This document shows positions 24,599-33,011 of a stretch of DNA of 49,265 nt, piece by piece (positions within the stretch are counted from its first letter, which is position 1; the number at the start of each line of letters is the position of its first letter). The position numbers and the translations under genes are program-made. The notes under the pieces are model-generated. The model did not search any database. It saw only the letters and a list, made by a program, of their open reading frames with translations, and was not told where the DNA came from. Origin of the DNA: Clostridium sp. OM02-18AC (GTDB taxonomy: Bacteria > Bacillota > Clostridia > Lachnospirales > Lachnospiraceae); the NCBI RefSeq assembly GCF_003481825.1, contig NZ_QULW01000025.1:393-49657 (forward strand). Direction: 5' to 3'.

Positions 24599-25570
24599 AT
24601 GGGTACTCCTGTTGTTGACACACCCGGAAAGAAAAAACTTTCGGGAACTGTGAAGGGCTATCTGATCCTGTTTGGTCTGGTAGTGCTTTCCTGGCTGATC
24701 TTTAAGATCCTGACACCTAGCAACTTTGGTTCACCGGCTAACATGCTGAGCTATTTCCAGGCCAGCCTGATTGCCACAGTCGGTGCAGTTGGCTTCTATT
24801 TCGTTATGGTTATGGGAATGTTTGATTTCTCTATTGGTGCAAACATCATGCTTTCCGCAATCGTTGGCTGCGTGTTCGCATCAAGATTCGGAATGGGCTA
24901 TGCCGGACTCATCATCGGAAGTATCGTGACCGGTTCCATCGTTGGTCTGTTGAACGGCGTTTTCTATGTTAAGCTTCACATTCCGTCTATGATCGTAACC
25001 ACGGGTCTTGCGCTGATTTATGAGTCTGTTGCGAACTATATCGCAGGCGGTGTGGAGCAGACGCTTCCGTCTAACCTGCGTGCCTTTGGCCAGATGCCGG
25101 GCAACATTATCCTGGCAGTGTTAGCATGCGTGGTTGCGTACATCTTTTTAAATTACACCAAGATCGGTACATACACCTACGCGATCGGCAGCAACGAGTT
25201 TGTAGCCAAGAACATGGGTATCAACGTAGATAAATACAAGGTTCTGGCATTCATCTTAAGTGGCGCCTTCCTTGGCGTCATGGCAGTCCTGACCATCAGC
25301 TATGGTTCTTCCATGGTAGCAGTAACCGGAATGGCCTCCATGAGCCGTAACTTCGTTCCGACCATGGGCTGCTTCTTTGGGCTTGCATTTAAGAAATACG
25401 GTATGCCGTTACAGGCAATTGTGATCGGTGAGTTTGTCATCAACATCATCTTCTTCGGATTCATCGCCATGGGTGCGCCGACCGCAATCCAGGATGTTAT
25501 CACCGGCCTTGCGCTGCTGATCATCATTACGGTAACCACCAAAGTAACAAAAGGCGAGATCGTCAAGTAG
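24599..25570 (+). CDS. ABC sugar permease (RbsC/AraH family), first of two
   Basis: This 323-residue inner-membrane protein has about eight to ten hydrophobic helices. VMGMFDFSIGANIMLSAIVG and GLLNGVFYVKLHIPSMIVTTG match the BPD_transp_2 family, whose usual motif is GGIDLSVG; here the first residues are MFDFSIG. A short cytoplasmic tail of basic residues opens the protein. It flanks the ATPase gene together with a second permease of equal length, suggesting a heterodimeric channel. Confidence 0.92.
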   Translation: MGTPVVDTPGKKKLSGTVKGYLILFGLVVLSWLIFKILTPSNFGSPANMLSYFQASLIATVGAVGFYFVMVMGMFDFSIGANIMLSAIVGCVFASRFGMGYAGLIIGSIVTGSIVGLLNGVFYVKLHIPSMIVTTGLALIYESVANYIAGGVEQTLPSNLRAFGQMPGNIILAVLACVVAYIFLNYTKIGTYTYAIGSNEFVAKNMGINVDKYKVLAFILSGAFLGVMAVLTISYGSSMVAVTGMASMSRNFVPTMGCFFGLAFKKYGMPLQAIVIGEFVINIIFFGFIAMGAPTAIQDVITGLALLIIITVTTKVTKGEIVK

Positions 25571-25589
25571 ATCATAGGGAGGAAATGCA

Positions 25590-27089
25590 ATGAGCGAAGT
25601 AAGGTTAGAGGTAAAAAATCTTTGCAAGTCCTTCGGTATCACGAAGGCGGTTCAGAATGTTTCATTTAACGTAAACAAAGGCGAGGTACATGCGTTGATC
25701 GGTGAGAATGGTTCCGGTAAATCAACCCTGACCAACATGTTGACCGGTATCTACAGCATCGGAAGCGGTACCTTCGTACTGGATGGAAAAGAGATCCATC
25801 CGAAAAATCAGGTTGAGGCAAATAACGAGGGTGTCTCCATTATCGTGCAGGAGCTTGGTACCCTGTCTGGCCTGACTGTGGCAGAGAATATCTTCCTGGG
25901 TCATGAGGACCAGTTCGTACATATGGGAATCAAGAACACCAATGCCATGAACAAGAAGGCAACGGAGCTCTTAAAGAAATATGGCTTTGAGCGTATCAAG
26001 GCAGCAGACATTATTGATGAGTATAACTTTGAGGACCGTAAGCTGATCGAGATCGTAAAGGCAACCTACTTTGATCCGAAGATCGTTGTCATCGATGAGA
26101 CGACCACCGCACTTTCTCAGGAGGGACGTGAAGAGCTGTACAAGCACATGAACCGGATCCGCGAGAGCGGCAACTCTATCATCTTCATTTCCCATGACCT
26201 TCCGGAGGTTCTGGATAAATCTGATACCATCACTATCATGCGTGATGGCGTTTACATTGACACTGTAAAGAGCAAAGACGTAACAGAGGATGACTTAAAG
26301 CGTCTCATGGTTGGCCGTGAGGTAACTGGTGACTATTATCGTTCCGATTACGGAGAGAAGGTTTCTGATGAGGTGGTTCTTTCTGTAAAGAATGTATCTG
26401 TTCCTGGACTGATCCACGATGTAAGCTTTGACCTGCACAAGGGTGAGATCCTTGGCTTTGGCGGTCTGTCCGAGTCCGGTATGCATGAAATCGGAAAAGC
26501 TATTTTCGGCGCTTCCTATGACCGTACCGGTATCGTAGAACTGGCAGATGGAACCCAGATCAATGATATTCCGACTGCCATTAAACACAGCATTGCTTAC
26601 ACGTCCAAAGACCGTGATAATGAGTCTGTTGTGTTAAACCAGAGTATCGGTGATAATATCTGCCTTCCGTCCTTAGACAGCCTGGCCGGTAAGAGCCATC
26701 TGTTAAGCGATAAGAAGTTAAAAGAGTTTGCAAACAAATATGCAAAGCAGATGTCCGTTAAGATGGTCAATGTAGATCAGTTTGTATCCGACCTTTCCGG
26801 CGGTAATAAACAGAAGGTTGTTCTGGCAAGATGGATCGGTAAAGACTCTGATATCGTTGTATTAGACAGTCCGACCCGAGGCATCGATATCAAGGTAAAA
26901 CAGGATATCTACCAGTTAATGAACCAGATGAGAAAGAATGGCAAGTCCATCATCATGATTTCCGAGGAGTTAATGGAGCTCATTGGTATGTGCGACCGCA
27001 TCATGATCATGAAGGATGGCAGGACCAGCGGAGAGCTGGAGCGTAATGAGGCCCTCGATGAGAACAGCCTGATTACGATGATGGTATAA
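25590..27089 (+). CDS. ABC sugar transporter ATPase, tandem domains (AraG/RbsA type)
   Basis: This 499-residue protein has two ABC domains. The first has Walker A GENGSGKST at 38-46, a Q-loop in VQELGTL and Walker B VVIDETTTAL, but the usual LSxxxxQ signature is replaced by YNFEDRKLIEI. The second domain lacks a Walker A (GLSESGMHEIG) but has a full signature LSGGNKQKVVLARW near 403 and Walker B IVVLDSPTRGID. This complementary loss would leave one complete composite ATP site. Degenerate second Walker A is normal for RbsA-type proteins; the altered first signature is less usual. It sits between the two permease genes. Confidence 0.94.
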   Translation: MSEVRLEVKNLCKSFGITKAVQNVSFNVNKGEVHALIGENGSGKSTLTNMLTGIYSIGSGTFVLDGKEIHPKNQVEANNEGVSIIVQELGTLSGLTVAENIFLGHEDQFVHMGIKNTNAMNKKATELLKKYGFERIKAADIIDEYNFEDRKLIEIVKATYFDPKIVVIDETTTALSQEGREELYKHMNRIRESGNSIIFISHDLPEVLDKSDTITIMRDGVYIDTVKSKDVTEDDLKRLMVGREVTGDYYRSDYGEKVSDEVVLSVKNVSVPGLIHDVSFDLHKGEILGFGGLSESGMHEIGKAIFGASYDRTGIVELADGTQINDIPTAIKHSIAYTSKDRDNESVVLNQSIGDNICLPSLDSLAGKSHLLSDKKLKEFANKYAKQMSVKMVNVDQFVSDLSGGNKQKVVLARWIGKDSDIVVLDSPTRGIDIKVKQDIYQLMNQMRKNGKSIIMISEELMELIGMCDRIMIMKDGRTSGELERNEALDENSLITMMV

Positions 27090-27099
27090 GGAGGCAGCA

Positions 27100-28071
27100 A
27101 TGGAGAATCAAGTTAAGACAAACACAGACCAGAAGGAGCAGCAGCTCAGAAAAATATCAAAAATGTCGATGATCCGTGCCTTGCTTCCGATCGCGGGACT
27201 GATTATCATTTTCTTACTGTTTAATGTACTCACGAATTTCCGAATGATGAAGAACCTGCCGCTGGTACTGTCACAGGTATATGTGACTATGATCGCAGCA
27301 ACCGGTGTATTCTTTATTATGACCATGGGTGGTCTGGATTTCTCTCAGGGCTCTATCCTGGGTATTGCATCCATCGTAGTATGTATGCTTTCCAAGACCA
27401 GCATTCCGCTTGCAATTGTGGGTGGTATCGTGGCAGGCGCAGTGATCGGGGCAATCAACGGTTACTTCTATGTATACCGCAAGATCAAATCCTTTATTGT
27501 TACGATCTGTACCATGTTCCTGTTCCGCGGATTTATCAAGTATCTGACCACCAACGCGCCGGTCGCAGGTTCTGCAAAGCTGATCAACTTTGACAGCACC
27601 GGATTAAAGATTGCGTGTACCGTACTGATTCTGGCTATTGGATTTGTACTGTTCCGCTTCACGAAGTTCGGCACTTACTTAAAAGCTATCGGTGCAGGTG
27701 AGAAGGCCGCAATGTTCTCTGGTATCCGCACCGACCGCATGAAGTTCTGGATCTACGTTTTAGCTGGCGCAATTACCGGTTTTGCAGCGTTTATCAACGT
27801 TATCAAAGTTGGTTCTGTTACTTCTTCCGGCGGTAACCAGTTAGAGACCCAGATCCTGATCGCACTGGTACTTGGCGGTATGCCAATCTCCGGCGGCGCA
27901 AAGGTACGCTTTGAGAACATCATCGTAGGTTCTCTGCTTTACATCGTATTAAACAGCGGACTGACCATGATGGGCTTCACTACACAGCTCATGCAGCTGA
28001 TCCAGGGTGTAGTCTTCCTGGTATTCGTAGCAGTATTTGCAGACCGTCAGTCCCTGCAGGTTATTAAATAA
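27100..28071 (+). CDS. ABC sugar permease (RbsC/AraH family), second of two
   Basis: This 323-residue multi-helix membrane protein keeps the family motif GGLDFSQGSILGIASIVV and the later GAITGFAAFINVIKVGSVTSSGGNQLETQILIALVLGG. It is related to the first permease but clearly diverged. GGAGG lies 6 nt upstream and only 10 nt separate it from the ATPase gene. Confidence 0.92.
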   Translation: MENQVKTNTDQKEQQLRKISKMSMIRALLPIAGLIIIFLLFNVLTNFRMMKNLPLVLSQVYVTMIAATGVFFIMTMGGLDFSQGSILGIASIVVCMLSKTSIPLAIVGGIVAGAVIGAINGYFYVYRKIKSFIVTICTMFLFRGFIKYLTTNAPVAGSAKLINFDSTGLKIACTVLILAIGFVLFRFTKFGTYLKAIGAGEKAAMFSGIRTDRMKFWIYVLAGAITGFAAFINVIKVGSVTSSGGNQLETQILIALVLGGMPISGGAKVRFENIIVGSLLYIVLNSGLTMMGFTTQLMQLIQGVVFLVFVAVFADRQSLQVIK

Positions 28072-28169
28072 CCGGCTGGGGAGCAGCTGCCTGCAGAACG
28101 AAGTAAGCACAGCGAAAATTTATGCGGCGGGAATGCCGGTATCAGGAGAAGTATCGGAGGTTTGATGAT

Positions 28170-29285
28170 ATGCCCAGAACAGCTGGAAGTCAGAATCAGG
28201 AAAATCTGAAATACCAGAAGCTTTACAACTGGGGTCGTACCCTGATCACCAGCGGGGTGATCAAAAACCAGGACAAATTCCCGTCCGAACATATCCTTCA
28301 GAAAAAATTCGGATATTCCAGGCAGACGGTCCGCAATGCTTTGGACCGTCTGGAAAGGGATGGTCTGATCGTACGGATAAAGGGAAGCGGTACCTATGTA
28401 TCTTATCAGAACCAAGACGCAGACGGGGCACGTCCCCATGTGGGGCTGATCTTAAGCTATCTTTCGGACTATCTGTTTCCACAGGTGTATGCAGGAATTG
28501 AGTCGGTACTCCAGGAAAAAGGATTCGAGATCGATGTAGCGGTAACCAGAAATCGTCTGAACGATGAGGAAATGTATTTAAAAGGTTTCTTAAACCGGAA
28601 TGTGGCGGGACTGATCATTGAGGGCACCCGTTCTACATTTCCAAATCCGAACCTGCGTCTTTACAAGGAAATCCGGAAGCGGAATATTCCGACCCTGTTC
28701 ATTCACAACCATTACCAGAATGAGCAGTTTGACAGCGTGGAAATGTCAGATGCAAAAGCCGGGTATGAACTGACCCGGTTTCTCATCCAGAAAGGTCACC
28801 GGCGTATCGGCGGAATTTTCAAGTATGATGACATGCAGGGGATTGAGCGATATCGCGGTTTTATTGAATGCCTGTCCGACTATGGAATTAATTTTGACGA
28901 TGATTGTATCCGTTGGTATTCCACCAAGGATATGGAAGAAAAGTTAAGCAGGAAGAGTTTACTGCGGATGTACCGCAGGACAAAAGACTGCACGGCCATG
29001 ATCCTCTATAACGATGAGGTGGCTGGCTTCTATATGGATTTTTTAAAGGAACGCGGACTGAAGGTCCCGGATGATATTTCCCTGGTATCGTTTGATGATG
29101 CCGGGCCGGAGCAGGACGCGGAACTGAAGATCTTATCGGTGATCCATCCCAAATATAATCTTGGAAAGATCACGGCCAGGAACCTTCTTCGCATGATGGA
29201 GGATCCGGAATGGCAGAAAAAGAATTACGCACACCAGTTTCCGGTGACATTCAACAACGGAAACTCGGTACGTGATATAAGATGA
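28170..29285 (+). CDS. AraR-like regulator (GntR DNA-binding plus LacI-type sensor)
   Basis: This 371-residue protein has an N-terminal winged helix of the GntR family at about 15-80 (FPSEHILQKKFGYSRQTVRNALDRLERDGLIVRIKGSGTYV) and a periplasmic-binding-protein-like sensor of the LacI family from about 90 (HVGLILSYLSDYLFPQVYAGIESVL ... VSFDDAGPEQDAELKILSVIHPKYNLG). That combination is typical of AraR, the arabinose repressor. ATG 28170 follows GGAGG by 9 nt; an earlier ATG at 28122 has no site. It lies between the transporter and araA, the genes it most likely controls. Confidence 0.92.
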   Translation: MPRTAGSQNQENLKYQKLYNWGRTLITSGVIKNQDKFPSEHILQKKFGYSRQTVRNALDRLERDGLIVRIKGSGTYVSYQNQDADGARPHVGLILSYLSDYLFPQVYAGIESVLQEKGFEIDVAVTRNRLNDEEMYLKGFLNRNVAGLIIEGTRSTFPNPNLRLYKEIRKRNIPTLFIHNHYQNEQFDSVEMSDAKAGYELTRFLIQKGHRRIGGIFKYDDMQGIERYRGFIECLSDYGINFDDDCIRWYSTKDMEEKLSRKSLLRMYRRTKDCTAMILYNDEVAGFYMDFLKERGLKVPDDISLVSFDDAGPEQDAELKILSVIHPKYNLGKITARNLLRMMEDPEWQKKNYAHQFPVTFNNGNSVRDIR

Positions 29286-29316
29286 ACATTCATATTTATC
29301 AAGGAGGTAGATTGAA

Positions 29317-30756
29317 ATGAAAAAGTTATACTTTGCAGTAGGCTCCCAGGACCTTTACGGAGACGAGTGCTTAAAACAGGTGGCTGAGGACAGCCGCCAG
29401 ATGGCAGAGTTTTTAAATGACAAATTAAAAGATATCGTAGAGGTAGAGTTGGTTCCGACCATCATCAACTCCGAGAGCTGCATCAAGACCATGCGTCAGG
29501 CATCCTGCGATGATGACTGTGTCGGCGTGATCACCTGGATGCATACCTTCTCCCCGGCTAAGATGTGGATCAAGGGCCTTCAGGAACTGAGAAAACCGCT
29601 TTTACATCTGCATACCCAGGCAAACGAGAAGCTTCCGTACGATGCGATCGATATGGACTTCATGAACTTAAACCAGTCTGCACATGGTGACCGTGAGTAC
29701 GGCTTCATCGTAGCAAGAATGGGAATCCCGCACGAGGTTGTTGCAGGCTACTATAAACATGACGATGTAGTTGCAAAGATCCGCCAGTTCGCATCCGTTG
29801 CAAAGGCAATCGCTTATTCCAAATCCTTAAAGGTTGCTTCCTTCGGCAACAACATGCGTGAAGTAGCCGTAACCGATGGCGACCGTGTAGAGAGCCAGAT
29901 CAAATACGGCTGGGAGTGCAACTACTTTGCACTGGGTGACATCGTAGACATCATCAATGCAGTGACCGAAGATGAGATCGATGCAAAGATGAAAGAGTAC
30001 ACCGATAAGTACACCATGAAGACTGAGCGGATCGATTCTGTCCGCGAGCAGGCAAAATATGAGGTTGGTCTGGAGAAATTCCTGGCTGCCAACGGTATCG
30101 GCGCATTTGCAGACACCTTCCAGGATCTGCACGGATTAAAACAGCTTCCGGGTATCGCAGCACAGAACTTAATGGCAAAGGGAATCGGCTTTGGTCCGGA
30201 GGGCGACTATAAGATCTCTGCTTTATCCGCGGTTCTGATGAAGATGTCTGAGGGCAAAGAGGGCGCAACCGGCTTTATCGAGGACTATACCTACGATCTG
30301 ACTCCGGGTCAGGAGTTAGAGCTGGCTTCCCATATGCTGGAGGTTCCGCCGGCATTTGCAGCTACTAAACCGGAGATCGATGTACTGCCGCTTGGCATTG
30401 GCGGTAAAGAAGATCCGGCAAGACTGATCTTCGACGGCGTGACCGGTGATGGTATCCAGGTAACCCTGGTTGATATGGGTGACCGCTTCCGCCTGATCTG
30501 CGCAGACATCGAGCTGGTAAAACAGCCGAAGCCGATGCCGAACCTTCCGGTAGCAAGAATCATGTACCGTCATAAACCGAACTTCCAGATCGGTACCGCA
30601 GCATGGTGCTACGCAGGTGGTGCACATCATTCTGTAGTATCTACCGCACTGACCAGAGACGATATCGCGATGTTCGCCCGTCTGACCGGCACAGAGCTCA
30701 TCACCATTGGTGACGATACCACCGAGGCAGACCTGCAGAAGTTTTTCATGAAATAA
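29317..30756 (+). CDS. araA: L-arabinose isomerase
   Basis: This 479-residue enzyme converts L-arabinose to L-ribulose. The metal ligands known from the E. coli enzyme are in place: Glu295 in GFGPEGDYK, Glu322 in FIEDYTYDL, His339 in ASHMLEVPP and His438 in CYAGGAHHS. Length is slightly below E. coli AraA (500). AAGGAGG lies 9 nt upstream. The kinase and epimerase genes (araB, araD) are not nearby, so the rest of the pathway is encoded elsewhere. A bidirectional terminator follows. Confidence 0.96.
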   Translation: MKKLYFAVGSQDLYGDECLKQVAEDSRQMAEFLNDKLKDIVEVELVPTIINSESCIKTMRQASCDDDCVGVITWMHTFSPAKMWIKGLQELRKPLLHLHTQANEKLPYDAIDMDFMNLNQSAHGDREYGFIVARMGIPHEVVAGYYKHDDVVAKIRQFASVAKAIAYSKSLKVASFGNNMREVAVTDGDRVESQIKYGWECNYFALGDIVDIINAVTEDEIDAKMKEYTDKYTMKTERIDSVREQAKYEVGLEKFLAANGIGAFADTFQDLHGLKQLPGIAAQNLMAKGIGFGPEGDYKISALSAVLMKMSEGKEGATGFIEDYTYDLTPGQELELASHMLEVPPAFAATKPEIDVLPLGIGGKEDPARLIFDGVTGDGIQVTLVDMGDRFRLICADIELVKQPKPMPNLPVARIMYRHKPNFQIGTAAWCYAGGAHHSVVSTALTRDDIAMFARLTGTELITIGDDTTEADLQKFFMK

Positions 30757-30784
30757 ATTATTTGGGAATGTGATCATAATGGCA

Positions 30785-30834
30785 TAAAAACAGACAGCCG
30801 CCTCACGGAGAAATCCGTGGGCGGCTGTTTTGGT
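30785..30834. terminator. bidirectional terminator between araA and the convergent lipoprotein gene
   Basis: The stem CAGCCGCC(T)CACGG / CCGTG(G)GCGGCTG has a TTTT run on its right and an AAAAA run on its left, so it can stop transcription from both sides. It lies between araA and the minus-strand gene that ends at 30894. Confidence 0.85.
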
Positions 30835-30893
30835 GTTCATGGGAACTTGTGCTCTGTGAAACGAAAAGGTTCTGCGAGGCTGTGTGGAAATTA

Positions 30894-32738
30894 CTACCCC
30901 ATTTTCTGGTTCATGAGCCAGGTAGTAAAGTAGGCCTGGATCACATCGAACGGTGCATTTCCCATATCCAGAAGGAAGGTGTGAAAGGCTTTGGCAGAGA
31001 ACTTTTCGCCAAGCTGCAGCTTAGCGTTTTCCCTCATGTTGCGGATCTCCAGGGAGCCGATGAAGTAAGAAAGATAGTTGGCAGGATTATCCACCATGGC
31101 CTCAAACATGGAATCGGTGATGGAGTCCGGGTCACTGAAATAGGAGGAGAGGTATTTGCGGACATCTTCCCGCTCCCAGCCAAGGTAATTCACGGCCAGG
31201 TCCAGATACGCATGGATACCGAGGGTCGCTTTGGAGTTCGCTTCCAGCAGTTCGCCAAGCAGCGGGTCCAGACCGTTATCCAGCCGGTAGGACAGTGCTT
31301 CCACGTAAGCGGCCCAGCCTTCCGTGTAGCCGGAAAAGCTTAAGATCTTGCGCAGGTCAGAATCGCAGTGGGTGTGAAACCATACGGTCTGATACAGGTG
31401 GCCCGGATAACCCTCATGGGCTATGGTATTGTAGAGCGGCTGGTTATCGTAGACGGGATTCCGGTTGATGTAGATCACATTTTCAGAGCTGTCATCCAAT
31501 GGTGAGGTTAAGTAAAAGGCAGGACTTAAGGAAAGCTCTAAGGCCTTTGGAACATCCTTTAAGGTGTAGCTGCATTCCGGAAGCTGCGGGAAGTCTTTTA
31601 AGGTCTGTTCCTTTAACTCTTCCATAATGGCAGTTGGCTCCGTCTGGCGGTAGTGATAGTCAGACAGCATGGATTCCAGCTCCGGGTGTTCGGAAAGCAG
31701 CTTTGAGGTGGTCTGCAGGTTCGTGGAAATCTCCTGCTCTGTGGCAGTCATCAGTTCATCGATCGAATGGTAGGAGGTGCCGGTTGCCGTGTAGACAAGA
31801 TATTCATAGTATGCCTTTCCGTTCGGGTATCCGCACATTCCCTTTTCATTTGTTCCGGTGCCTTTTAAGGTTTCCAGGCCATCGATCAGAAGCTTATATG
31901 CCGGGACAAAATGTTCCTCCAGGGCCTTTTCATTGCGGGAGCAAAGCTCCTTTTTTTCATCGTCTGTCAGATCGGGAAGAGCCGCTAACCGTTCCTTAAA
32001 GGAATCGATCATAAAGTTGTTTCCCGGGACGAGCAGGTAGCTTTTGCAGGAATCGATGACGTGGTCCAGGGAGGTGTCACTCATCATCAGGCCGGCACTG
32101 GCTTTTTCCTGCTCAAAAGAGAGAATCTGCCCGTAAAATGTGTCCAGATATTCTAAAATATTCAGATAGTCCTCCACATCCTGGCGGGTATAAAAGAGAT
32201 ATTCACAGAGCAGCATCGGAAGCTGGGCCTGGGTTCCGATGGTGGGCGCTAACGGCTGGCTGTAAAGCTCCAGTCCTTCTCCTTTTTTCTCTGTTTTCAT
32301 CAGGCTTTCCAGGATGCGGAGCGTAAGCTTCTGATCTTCGGTCAGAAGTGCAGGCTGAAAAGATGCGAGCTCATTGCGAAGATCTTCCTGGTCTTTCCGG
32401 GTCTGCAAAAATGCATCCATGGAAACGGGAGAGATCAGTGCATCCGTTTTGGTGATGCCGCGGCTTTCCGGGTTTTTCAGTAGAAAATGAAGATCCAGAC
32501 GGGAGGCTGAGACCTCGTCCTGAAACAGTGTTTCTTCCAGATCCGCAAAACGCTGCTGTTCTTTTAAGCTGCTTTCTGTCAGCTGTTCATAGTCTGAAGT
32601 GCTTTCCTCCTCGTATGGGGCAGCTGTGGTGGGCTGCGGCGTGCGGGAGATGGGAGAGCAGGAACAAAGCAGCATGACGCAGAGCACTCCGGTCAGTAAT
32701 GACACCAGAGCACGCCTTTTTTTATGATCGTTATGCAT
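30894..32738 (-). CDS. DUF885-type lipoprotein with HEGYPGH motif
   Basis: This 614-residue predicted lipoprotein has a basic start, a hydrophobic stretch and lipobox LCSC (Cys27), then an acidic linker to about residue 60. The rest is helical and carries IAHEGYPGHLYQT and, 35-45 residues later, EGWAAYVEAL. Together these are the HExxH-like zinc motif and third ligand region of the DUF885 family, a group with peptidase-like members. The start ATG 32738 is chosen because GGAGG lies 8 nt upstream on this strand; a TTG at 32753 overlaps that site. It is convergent with araA. It is likely an extracytoplasmic metallopeptidase, but the substrate is unknown. Confidence 0.88.
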   Translation of the reverse strand: MHNDHKKRRALVSLLTGVLCVMLLCSCSPISRTPQPTTAAPYEEESTSDYEQLTESSLKEQQRFADLEETLFQDEVSASRLDLHFLLKNPESRGITKTDALISPVSMDAFLQTRKDQEDLRNELASFQPALLTEDQKLTLRILESLMKTEKKGEGLELYSQPLAPTIGTQAQLPMLLCEYLFYTRQDVEDYLNILEYLDTFYGQILSFEQEKASAGLMMSDTSLDHVIDSCKSYLLVPGNNFMIDSFKERLAALPDLTDDEKKELCSRNEKALEEHFVPAYKLLIDGLETLKGTGTNEKGMCGYPNGKAYYEYLVYTATGTSYHSIDELMTATEQEISTNLQTTSKLLSEHPELESMLSDYHYRQTEPTAIMEELKEQTLKDFPQLPECSYTLKDVPKALELSLSPAFYLTSPLDDSSENVIYINRNPVYDNQPLYNTIAHEGYPGHLYQTVWFHTHCDSDLRKILSFSGYTEGWAAYVEALSYRLDNGLDPLLGELLEANSKATLGIHAYLDLAVNYLGWEREDVRKYLSSYFSDPDSITDSMFEAMVDNPANYLSYFIGSLEIRNMRENAKLQLGEKFSAKAFHTFLLDMGNAPFDVIQAYFTTWLMNQKMG

Positions 32739-32825
32739 GAAGCAATCCTCCAAAGTTAGTCTTAAGTGTTCCTAATTATATCCTATACGCGCCGGAAATA
32801 CAACAGAACCATAGAATGCAGAATA

Positions 32826-32854
32826 TTGAGTTTTCACGGACTTTATGATATCAT
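32826..32854 (+). promoter_or_regulatory. probable promoter of metG
   Basis: TTGAGT (32826-32831) and TATCAT (32849-32854) are 17 nt apart, about 158 nt before metG. The 273-bp region between the divergent genes shows no T-box: I find no TGGNACCGCG-like antiterminator sequence and no leader terminator. Confidence 0.4.
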
Positions 32855-33011
32855 TGACTTAATTGGCGCAACAAACTACAGGCTTGCGCAGTTGCAGCGC
32901 CGGATATACAGACTGTACGCATTACGGTTCACAGGTTTCACAGACAGTAATGCACAGGCGTCACATTTGACAGGCAGGTCCGGCAGCGAAAGTTTAGGAG
33001 GAATATGGCTC

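Noticed and set aside
32739..33011. Possible T-box or other riboswitch upstream of metG
   Set aside because: No TGGNACCGCG-like antiterminator sequence, no specifier stem and no leader terminator were found in the 273 bp.
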